From: Desulfobulbaceae bacterium UBA5173
Lineage (GTDB): Bacteria > Desulfobacterota > Desulfobulbia > Desulfobulbales > Desulfobulbaceae
DNA: 12,829 nucleotides
Assembly: GCA_002413355.1 (NCBI GenBank)
Contig: DHWV01000109.1
Span: 15,141 to 27,969, forward strand
Reading direction: 5' to 3'
The notes under the pieces were generated by a model. That model worked only from the letters and a program-made list of their open reading frames with translations, was not told where the DNA came from and did no database searches. Shown one piece after another: positions 1 through 5,816 of this stretch. The position numbers and the translations under genes are program-made. Positions within the stretch are counted from its first letter, which is position 1. Every line of letters begins with the position of its first letter.

Positions 1-1086
1 TTCAACAACATCCTCGCCGCCATCCTCGGCTACACCGAGTTAGCCCGGATAGAGTTGCCGGAGGGAAGCAACGCGTGGAGCGATTTGGAACAAGTAATCA
101 TTGCGGGTAACCGGGCCACTGAGCTGGTCAAGCAGATCCTCACCTTCAGCCGCAAAAGCGAGCATCAGAAGAAGCCGCTGCGGATCTATCTGCTGGTCAA
201 GGAGGCGGTGAAAATGCTGCGCTCCTCTCTGCCCTCGACTATTGAAATGCGGGCCGACATCGACGAGAACAGCGGGCTGGTGCTGGCTGATCCGACCAAT
301 ATCCACCAAATTGTCTTCAACCTCTGCACCAACGCCGCTCATGCCATCGGCGGCAGGCAAGGGCGGATGGAGATTATCCTCCGTCAGGCTGAGCTGACGC
401 GGGATGATCTTGCAGAACGGCCCTGTCTTGCTCCGGGCCAGTTCATTATTTTGACCGTGCGGGATAACGGCTGCGGCATGAACGAAACGACAATGGCCCG
501 CATCTTCGACCCCTACTTCACCACCAAGGAACAGGGCGCAGGCACCGGCCTTGGGCTGGCGGTCACGCACGGCGTGGTGAAGGACTGCGGCGGCTTCATT
601 GAAGTCGAAAGTGAGCTGGGTAAGGGATCAGCCTTTCATGTTTATTTGCCGACGCTACCCGACGAAAGCGCGGAAGCTCCAGTGGCTGACAGAAGCTGTT
701 CGCTGCCGACCGGCACGGAACGGATTCTCTTTGTTGATGACGAGCCGTCGATTGTTCATATCAGCCAGGAGATCTTGAGCACTCTTGGCTATACGGTTGC
801 TGCCGAGGTAGAGAGTTTGGCCGCGCTGGAGTTGTTCAAAGCCGCGCCGGATACCTTTGACCTGCTGATCACTGACCAGACCATGCCAGGCCTGACTGGC
901 AGCGAGCTGACTAAGGCAGTGCTGGCACTCCGGCCTGAGCTGCCGGTGATTCTCTGCACCGGCTATACCGCAGCCGTGTCGGAAAAGGATGCGCTGGCCA
1001 TCGGTGTGCGCCGCTACGCGATCAAGCCGCTCAACACCGCCAAGCTGGCCACGCTGGTCAGAGAAGTGCTGGACGAGAAGATCTGA
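1..1086 (+). CDS. Hybrid sensor histidine kinase with C-terminal receiver domain (5'-truncated)
   Basis: The 361 visible residues open with FNNILAAILGYTEL, the segment just after the phospho-accepting His of an HDFNN-type HisKA helix, so that His lies about two codons before the window. The ATPase domain follows: N box NLCTNAAHAI (107-116), G1 box DNGCGM (155-160), F box IFDPYF and G2 box GTGLGL (181-186). After a short linker a receiver domain (about 241-357) has the acidic pair D246/D247, phospho-acceptor D292 in ITDQTMPG, T320 and K342 in IKPL. All catalytic positions are therefore present. In such hybrids the kinase autophosphorylates and passes phosphate to its own receiver or to a partner regulator. 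The sensor part is outside the window, so the stimulus is unknown. The gene ends convergently, 49 bp from the lyase gene; no strong terminator was seen in that gap. Confidence 0.95.
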   Translation, partial: FNNILAAILGYTELARIELPEGSNAWSDLEQVIIAGNRATELVKQILTFSRKSEHQKKPLRIYLLVKEAVKMLRSSLPSTIEMRADIDENSGLVLADPTNIHQIVFNLCTNAAHAIGGRQGRMEIILRQAELTRDDLAERPCLAPGQFIILTVRDNGCGMNETTMARIFDPYFTTKEQGAGTGLGLAVTHGVVKDCGGFIEVESELGKGSAFHVYLPTLPDESAEAPVADRSCSLPTGTERILFVDDEPSIVHISQEILSTLGYTVAAEVESLAALELFKAAPDTFDLLITDQTMPGLTGSELTKAVLALRPELPVILCTGYTAAVSEKDALAIGVRRYAIKPLNTAKLATLVREVLDEKI

Positions 1087-1135
1087 AGCAAGGCGTTCAT
1101 TGACAGACACGCCCCGACAAATTTGCGCCGGAGGA

Positions 1136-2590
1136 TCAGCAGCGCAGACAGCAGCCGTGTTCTGAGGCCATAAGCGGGCAGCTCTGGGTAGTCTGCGCCG
1201 GAGCATCGCCTAAGTCCTTCAGCTTGGCCTCAACAAAGGCTATCGTTCGCTGGCTCAGTTGTTTCGCCACGCCAATGTGCAGTTCCGGCAGAATGGCCTG
1301 CTCGATCTCTTCCCGCTTGAACTGACCTTGCAGTTCAGGGCGTTCCAGCAAGATGTCCAGCACCGGCCTGTTGACCGCCACCGACTCCATCGCCGCCTGA
1401 TAGACCAAGGCATGGGCGTTTTCCTTGCCGAGCTTCGTGCCGATAAAGAACATCAGGGCCTCACTGGAGATCAGCGGCGCGGCCCGCAGCACGTTCTCGC
1501 GGACCCGCTCCTCCTGCACGGTCATGCCGGTGAGGATGTGCTGCATCATTGCCAGTAGGCCGCAGGTATAGAGCGAGGCATCCGTGAGCGCGACCCATTC
1601 CAAGCGCACTGAGCGGTAGTCGCGCTCATGCTCACAAAGCAGGCCGTCATAGCCGAGCATGGCCTGCGCTTTCACTAACTTGGCCAGCACCACAACCTGT
1701 TCGCACAGCTCCGGGTTACGCTTGTGCGGCATGGTGCTGCTGCCAATCTTACCCATGTGGAACGGCTCTGCCATCTCTGCCGTTTCATTGCGGGCAAGAC
1801 AGCGGATTTCATCGGCAATGCGGGCGAGCGAACCGCAGATCAGGGCTAATACAGAGAGGTATTCGGCAAAGCGGTCACGGGAAGCGTGCCAAGCCACGTT
1901 CGGCGCAGCCAGGCCCAGCCGGGCGGAGAAGTCGGCGAGCAGCGGCAGGGCTTGGTCACCGAAGGCATCCATCGTGCCAACCCCGCCGAAGAGCTGGCTA
2001 ACCAGTACCCGCTGCTTCATCGCCAGCAGCCGCTCATAGTTGCGCCACGTTTCGTCCAGCCAGCCAGCCATCTTCAGGCCCATCGTGGTGGGCAGGGCGT
2101 GCTGACAGTGGGTGCGGCCTATAGTCACCAAGTCTTGGTACTGTTGCGTGCGCTGAATGAGCAGGTCGAGGATGCGGCGCAGGTCGCGCTCAACAATGGC
2201 GATGATGTCGCGCAACTCAAGGGATTGCGCGGTGTCTTGGATATCTTGGGTGGTGGCACCGAAATGAATGAACTGGCCCGCATCCTTTGAACAGGCAGTA
2301 CGCAGGGCGGCCAGCAGCGGCATCAGGGAATGATTGGTCAGCTTGAGACCGGCCCGTATCTGTTCCATATCGAACAGGCGAATCTGCGCGTTCTGCTCGA
2401 TGTTTGCTGCCGCTGCCGCAGGGATGATGTGCAGCCCAGCCATCGCTTGAGCAAGGGCGGTTTCCACATCTAACCAACGCTGGTAGCGGCGGATATCGCA
2501 GAAGACTTGGCGGGCTTCAGGGGTGGTGTAACCGCCGGAGTAGAAGCTGGAGTCAGTAATATGGCTGTTGGGGGTGCAGGTGGTGATCAT
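1136..2590 (-). CDS. Adenylosuccinate lyase-like protein (fumarase/aspartase superfamily)
   Basis: The 484-residue protein belongs to the superfamily of homotetrameric lyases that release fumarate or a similar product. The signature GSSTMPHKRNP lies at 283-293 with the catalytic-loop serines S284/S285; two other conserved regions are GATTQDIQDT (111-120) and GRTHCQHALPTT (159-170). An ADSL-type C-terminal helical domain follows (about 370-460). PurB, which cleaves SAICAR and adenylosuccinate in purine synthesis, is the likeliest role, but the T in SSTMPHKRNP and the EHERDYRSVRLEW stretch also occur in PcaB-like cycloisomerases, so the substrate is not certain and no symbol is given. I chose the ATG at 2590 because AAGGA (2602-2606) lies 11 bp upstream and a TTGACA promoter lies inside any longer version. 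The last ~20 residues form an unusual Cys-rich tail (C471, C480, C481, C484). Confidence 0.85.
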   Translation of the reverse strand: MITTCTPNSHITDSSFYSGGYTTPEARQVFCDIRRYQRWLDVETALAQAMAGLHIIPAAAAANIEQNAQIRLFDMEQIRAGLKLTNHSLMPLLAALRTACSKDAGQFIHFGATTQDIQDTAQSLELRDIIAIVERDLRRILDLLIQRTQQYQDLVTIGRTHCQHALPTTMGLKMAGWLDETWRNYERLLAMKQRVLVSQLFGGVGTMDAFGDQALPLLADFSARLGLAAPNVAWHASRDRFAEYLSVLALICGSLARIADEIRCLARNETAEMAEPFHMGKIGSSTMPHKRNPELCEQVVVLAKLVKAQAMLGYDGLLCEHERDYRSVRLEWVALTDASLYTCGLLAMMQHILTGMTVQEERVRENVLRAAPLISSEALMFFIGTKLGKENAHALVYQAAMESVAVNRPVLDILLERPELQGQFKREEIEQAILPELHIGVAKQLSQRTIAFVEAKLKDLGDAPAQTTQSCPLMASEHGCCLRC

Positions 2591-2641
2591 AACGGCGGTT
2601 GTCCTTAAGGAAAGCTGAATCAAAACGGCTGCGTTCTGTGC

Positions 2642-2670
2642 AGCGTAAGGTGATGCGGCCTGTTTGTCAA
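2642..2670 (-). promoter_or_regulatory. Putative sigma-70 promoter of the PurB-like lyase gene
   Basis: Reading the minus strand, a perfect -35 box TTGACA (2670-2665) is followed after exactly 17 bp by TACGCT (2647-2642), which keeps 3 of 6 consensus -10 bases including the outer T, A and final T. Transcription would start near 2635, giving a leader of about 45 nt before the ATG at 2590. The good -35 and ideal spacing make it credible despite the weak -10. Confidence 0.5.
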
Positions 2671-2708
2671 GGAGTTTGCCGCCGCTGAACCGGGGTGAGG
2701 CATGGGGC

Positions 2709-2741
2709 AAAAAAAGAAAGCCCGACCTGGAATGCCGGGCT
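2709..2741 (-). terminator. Rho-independent terminator of the spherulin-4-like gene
   Basis: On the minus strand the sequence AGCCCG, an 11-nt loop, then CGGGCT (2741 down to 2719) forms a GC-rich stem followed by a T-rich run (2718-2709, one C interruption). It begins 26 bp beyond the stop codon of the spherulin-4-like gene and separates it from the lyase promoter downstream. Confidence 0.8.
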
Positions 2742-2767
2742 GGAGACGTGCCGCCAACAGTTCCGGG

Positions 2768-3550
2768 TTACCGGGAGCAGGCGTAGGTCATTGTCTTGAC
2801 CTCTGTTGACCAGTAGGACGGCAGGCTATCCCACGGATCATCAGCATCCTTGTTGATGAAGGTGTCATTGGTGATGTAGAGCAGGCCAGCATTTCTGCTG
2901 CGCGAGAGGTTGACGGCATCAGTCATCTGCCTGATATCTATCGCATCATGCACCAGATGCGTGAGCTTTGCTGCCGGATAATTGAGCAGCCACGCAGGAG
3001 GTGTCCAGGTTTTATACACCGCGTAGCTGTCTTCAAACACTACAGTCGTGTCTGCCAGTCTTACGTATCCTTCCGCCGGAACAACACCCGGATTCAACAT
3101 GACAAAACCGCCTTTGCCTCCTCTGATATAACTGGCCAGCACTCTATAATAGCTGAGATAGAGTGGGTCAGGACTTGTCTCATCAAGGAAAATGCCGTCC
3201 ACGCTGTACCATGCTTTGTACGCGTTGATTTCACTCTTGACCTCCAACGCAGGCCGTGCACCGTAACTGGTGTGGACATAGCCCAGCACCTTGATGCCTG
3301 CCGCCTGCGCTGCTGTCACCTTGACAGCGTAATCCATATCTTTGCTGGCTCCCGGCCCAGAGTCTGGATTCATGATCAGCACAGCTGTTCTCGGTGCTGC
3401 GCCAATGGCTGCCGCCCACAAGGGGCCGGGAGGAAAATACGCGGGCACGGCAATTCCTTGGCACAGCCCGGCAGCTTCCGCCTGCGGTGTGAAACCTGAG
3501 AAAGCCAGTACCGCAGCCCAGACAACTACTATAAGTGAATGCAATTTCAT
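2768..3550 (-). CDS. Exported spherulin-4-like putative glycoside hydrolase
   Basis: The 260-residue protein starts with a Sec signal peptide (basic K2, hydrophobic 6-20, probable cleavage after AEA near residue 26). The mature part carries the spherulin-4 family pattern in order: VPAYF (35-39), MNPDSGPG (60-67), KVLGYVHTSYG (87-97), VDGIFLDE (118-125), LNPG (152-155), VFED (171-174) and a C-terminal DPWDSLPSYW (238-247). This family adopts a TIM barrel; the fungal member Sph3 (GH135) cuts galactosaminogalactan using acidic residues at positions that seem to match D123/E124 and E173 here, so the active site appears intact. The bacterial substrate is unknown: an exopolysaccharide or matrix glycan is plausible. 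The ATG at 3550 has GGGAG (3559-3563) 8 bp upstream. It stands alone between a palindrome-containing promoter and a strong terminator. Confidence 0.85.
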   Translation of the reverse strand: MKLHSLIVVVWAAVLAFSGFTPQAEAAGLCQGIAVPAYFPPGPLWAAAIGAAPRTAVLIMNPDSGPGASKDMDYAVKVTAAQAAGIKVLGYVHTSYGARPALEVKSEINAYKAWYSVDGIFLDETSPDPLYLSYYRVLASYIRGGKGGFVMLNPGVVPAEGYVRLADTTVVFEDSYAVYKTWTPPAWLLNYPAAKLTHLVHDAIDIRQMTDAVNLSRSRNAGLLYITNDTFINKDADDPWDSLPSYWSTEVKTMTYACSR

Positions 3551-3645
3551 GGCATCATCTCCCGTAAGTTATTCCTGCGCCCATGCAGTGCATGAGATCT
3601 AAAAGCGGCCACCGGCAGGCACCGCTCCTGCTTGCCCTTCTCTTT

Positions 3646-3675
3646 AGTAAAGCACCACCTCGTGGTGCTTGTCAA
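3646..3675 (-). promoter_or_regulatory. Putative promoter of the spherulin-4-like gene with operator-like palindrome in its spacer
   Basis: On the minus strand TTGACA (3675-3670) is followed after 18 bp by TTTACT (3651-3646), a fair -10 box. The spacer is almost wholly filled by a perfect 9-bp inverted repeat with a 3-base centre, AAGCACCAC-CTC-GTGGTGCTT on the plus strand (3650-3670). A repressor bound there would block RNA polymerase. Leader length would be about 90 nt. The same palindrome could instead fold as an RNA hairpin after the cytochrome gene, but no T-run follows on either strand. Confidence 0.45.
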
Positions 3676-3765
3676 GACCTTTCAGGCTGAGCCAACGAGT
3701 TGTCTCGCCGACACAATGCGGGCAGCAGAATGGAACGTGAAGAGCTACGGGACGGAGGGATGCAT

Positions 3766-3810
3766 CAGCACTGCTTTCAGAGGCGGAATGCGCCGCTGAA
3801 AGCAGTGCTG
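3766..3810. repeat. Long perfect inverted repeat (15-bp arms) after the cytochrome gene
   Basis: The arm CAGCACTGCTTTCAG (3766-3780) is matched perfectly by CTGAAAGCAGTGCTG (3796-3810). Inside, one A/G mismatch is followed by a further 4-bp stem GGCG/CGCC (3782-3785 with 3791-3794) around a 5-base loop GAATG. It begins 13 bp past the cytochrome stop codon, so it would form a stable hairpin at that transcript's 3' end. No T-tract follows, so it may act as a 3' RNA stabiliser, as a terminator without a U tract, or as a dispersed palindromic element. Confidence 0.75.
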
Positions 3811-3822
3811 GAGATAGACAGT

Positions 3823-4995
3823 CTATTGCATCTGCACAGACTTTTTGGCCACGGAGAAACGCTGGTCGTTCACCCCGTCTTTGGGGATGCCGAATCCTTC
3901 AATCGCTTTGGGCGGGAAGAGCAGATAGATCAGCTCCGCTTCCACCTCGCTGATCTCCGGGCTGTAGAGCGGATAACGCAAGGTGCGGGTCTCGCCTGTT
4001 TTAAGCCGGGTGTCAAAGGCCATCGCCTCTGCCTCCCACGAGGGCACGCCAACCTTGTCGCCCGCTTTAAAGGCCTTAAAGAATACGGCCTGCTTGTCCT
4101 CCTTCAGCGGATCTGCCTTGAAGTTTTCCCAGATCACTGCGCCGCTCTTGTTTTTGGCCCGCACCTTGACAAAAGCCATCCGCATTGGGTTGGTAGAGGG
4201 GAAGGTGTGCTCTGTCGTGTTTTTCACCGCGATGGAGACAACGCGCTCTTTGCCTGTGCTTTCCACCTTCAGCTCCAGAGCCGCCGCCTTGCGCAGCATG
4301 TCCGCATCGTGGCCGCCCGGAAAGCGGTGAGAAATATGGGTCTTGGCCTCTGAGCCTGCTGCTGGGGCACCTTCAGCCTTCTCCATGTGGCAGCGGACGC
4401 AGTTGCCTTTGCCTTCTTCGGTCATCACGCAGATCGGCACTTCATGCGGATTAACGTACTGGCTGTGGCAGCCCATGCAGATCTGGCCGTCTGCAAAAAG
4501 CGGCGACTGACCTGTCTTGTGCGCGGCCTTGGGATTGGTCGGCCGACTGGTCTTGTATGCGCCGTCCTTGTTCAGCGTGTACTGGTCAAAGCTCTTGCCG
4601 TGGGTTACTGCTTCGATGCGGTGACAGAAGGAACAGCCCACGCCTTCTGTCTGGCTTGCGTTGCTGCTGTCCGGCGCGGCCTCACCGCTCATCAGGGCTT
4701 TCATGTTGTCGGCCATTGGCGCATGGCAGGCGGCGCAGTGATATGTCGGCTTTTTACCCTGCGCGGTCATGGCCTTGCTGAAGGCCTGGTGCATGGCGTT
4801 GTGGGCGGAATCCTTATGCACAGAGGACTTGGCATGAAACGACTCCTGCCATTCCTTGACAATCTGCGGATGACAGGCGGCGCATTGCTCGGATTGCTGC
4901 AACGGCTCCGCACCTTGGGGCAGCTCATGGGCATGTGCTGAGGACAGGCCGCAGAGCAGCGCGGCAACGGCAGGCAGGATGAATTGTGGCTTCAT
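3823..4995 (-). CDS. Exported pentaheme c-type cytochrome
   Basis: The 390-residue protein has a Sec signal peptide (hydrophobic 5-20, cleavage likely after AHA at residue 22) and five covalent heme sites CXXCH at 38-42, 87-91, 121-125, 173-177 and 199-203. The third site sits in EGVGCSFCHRIE, typical of the cytochrome c554-like multiheme group. Many further His residues (H54, H60, H66, H69, H160, H220, H223, H229) could be distal ligands. After the hemes, residues about 218-390 lack CXXCH and look beta-rich, with the motifs SHRFPGGHD and NTTEHTFPSTNP. The protein should act in the periplasm as an electron carrier or as a redox enzyme; which one cannot be told. The ATG at 4995 has AAGGAG (5005-5010) at 9 bp. 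It appears to be a single-gene unit. Confidence 0.93.
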   Translation of the reverse strand: MKPQFILPAVAALLCGLSSAHAHELPQGAEPLQQSEQCAACHPQIVKEWQESFHAKSSVHKDSAHNAMHQAFSKAMTAQGKKPTYHCAACHAPMADNMKALMSGEAAPDSSNASQTEGVGCSFCHRIEAVTHGKSFDQYTLNKDGAYKTSRPTNPKAAHKTGQSPLFADGQICMGCHSQYVNPHEVPICVMTEEGKGNCVRCHMEKAEGAPAAGSEAKTHISHRFPGGHDADMLRKAAALELKVESTGKERVVSIAVKNTTEHTFPSTNPMRMAFVKVRAKNKSGAVIWENFKADPLKEDKQAVFFKAFKAGDKVGVPSWEAEAMAFDTRLKTGETRTLRYPLYSPEISEVEAELIYLLFPPKAIEGFGIPKDGVNDQRFSVAKKSVQMQ

Positions 4996-5043
4996 AGTGG
5001 CGGTCTCCTTGACGGAAAAGTGGCTGATTCTGCTGCACAGCTA

Positions 5044-5080
5044 AGAATGAACATTCTACTGCCAACGGGCTGAAGAGCAA
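5044..5080 (-). promoter_or_regulatory. Possible promoter and palindrome upstream of the cytochrome gene
   Basis: On the minus strand a -10-like TAGAAT (5058-5053) is preceded after 16 bp by TTGCTC (5080-5075), a weak -35. The -10 overlaps an inverted repeat AGAATG-AA-CATTCT (5044-5057), which could be an operator. The site lies about 50 bp before the start codon. Both boxes are imperfect, so this is only a candidate. Confidence 0.3.
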
Positions 5081-5176
5081 CAGAAAAAGTAACGGCCCGC
5101 GCAGCCTTTGGAGAACATGCCTGCCGCAGCTCTTCGGTGGAGGAAACATGACCGGACGGAGCCACGCCGAGCTTCA

Positions 5177-5593
5177 TCATGCTGTGCAGTTAATGCCTGC
5201 TTTCCCGCGCTTCTTGATGTCAAGGATCGGCGTGCCGTCAATGATGTCAAGACCAGACACCTTGATCCGTCTGCCGTCAACGGCCAGCACCTTCAGCTCG
5301 GAAACCGCGATAGGGTTGGGCCGCATCGGGCTGCGGGTGGCAAACACCCCGTGCAGGCCGCGTGATACGTCACCGCGCGGATAGACTTGAAGGGTGCTGC
5401 GTCCGGCAAGGTGGAGCCAGAACAAGACCAGAATAGTTTCTCCGGCGGCGATGCCGAGCAGGCCGTCTTGGTATTCGGGATAAATCTCCAGCGTGCCGGT
5501 GCGGTCCGACTCGTCATAGAAGGGCGGCGCGTCCTCCGGGCGGAGGATGTCGCCATGAACGATGCCGATGAAGCGCAGGTCAGGCTGCTGCAT
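5177..5593 (-). CDS. trmO: Short TrmO/TsaA-family tRNA (t6A37) methyltransferase
   Basis: The 138-residue protein shows the TsaA-like barrel signature: RFIGIVHGD at the N-terminus (7-15), GVFATRSPMRPNPIAVSEL (82-100), and VSGLDIIDGTPILDIK (112-127). TrmO uses S-adenosylmethionine to N6-methylate t6A at position 37 of tRNAThr-type anticodon loops in the cytoplasm. Compared with the ~235-residue E. coli enzyme it has only the core domain, like the short archaeal forms. The usual DIKPY ending of the core is DIKKRG here, so activity is not assured. The ATG at 5593 has GGAG (5599-5602) 5 bp upstream. It is transcribed alone, divergently from the histidine kinase gene. The family call is firm; the exact substrate is inferred. 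Confidence 0.85.
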   Translation of the reverse strand: MQQPDLRFIGIVHGDILRPEDAPPFYDESDRTGTLEIYPEYQDGLLGIAAGETILVLFWLHLAGRSTLQVYPRGDVSRGLHGVFATRSPMRPNPIAVSELKVLAVDGRRIKVSGLDIIDGTPILDIKKRGKAGINCTA

Positions 5594-5643
5594 GGGAACT
5601 CCGTGCTGTTCAAATGGTGGTCAATGCGCTGCTGTCCGGCAGC

Positions 5644-5672
5644 AGTGTATGCCTTGCGGCGCAGGCTGTCAA
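5644..5672 (-). promoter_or_regulatory. Putative trmO promoter
   Basis: Minus-strand TTGACA (5672-5667), exactly 17 bp, then TACACT (5649-5644, 4 of 6 consensus). The start site would be near 5637, giving a leader of about 44 nt. Its spacing and -35 box match those seen upstream of the lyase gene. Confidence 0.6.
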
Positions 5673-5708
5673 GAATTCCGCCGCGAGGCTGGCTGGTAGA
5701 AAACCGTC

Positions 5709-5736
5709 TTGACAAATCCCGCCGCCGCAGTATCGT
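5709..5736 (+). promoter_or_regulatory. Putative promoter of the histidine kinase/response regulator pair
   Basis: TTGACA (5709-5714) is followed after 16 bp by TATCGT (5731-5736, 4 of 6 consensus). Transcription would start near 5743, about 74 nt before the ATG at 5817. It is back-to-back with the trmO promoter; the two -35 boxes are 36 bp apart. Because the only longer in-frame start (TTG at 5709) is the -35 box itself, the shorter protein start is preferred. Confidence 0.5.
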
Positions 5737-5816
5737 GCTGGGAAAAGGCGCGGAACGTTTTCCTTGCCGGGTTGGCACCATTCCACAGCCGAAATCTGCC
5801 CAATTCATTCCAGCGC

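Noticed and set aside
40..570. Minus-strand open frame opposite the hybrid kinase
   Set aside because: No domain pattern, and it lies across the ATPase motifs of the plus-strand gene; it is a shadow of GC-rich codon use.
1092..1113. GGCGT/ACGCC inverted repeat between the convergent genes as a terminator
   Set aside because: Only 5 bp with a 12-base loop and no T tract on either strand.
2591..2710. Longer N-terminus for the lyase, starting at 2710
   Set aside because: It would run through the TTGACA/TACGCT promoter and the terminator edge, has no ribosome site, and adds 40 residues absent from the family; the ATG at 2590 has AAGGA.
5085..5110. GC-rich stretch plus T-run (minus strand) as a trmO terminator
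   Set aside because: The best stem is only 3-4 bp and lies about 70 bp past the stop, so it is not convincing.
5709..5816. TTG start for the kinase at 5709
   Set aside because: The TTG is the first part of the TTGACA -35 box, and the added residues look neither like a signal peptide nor like kinase sequence.
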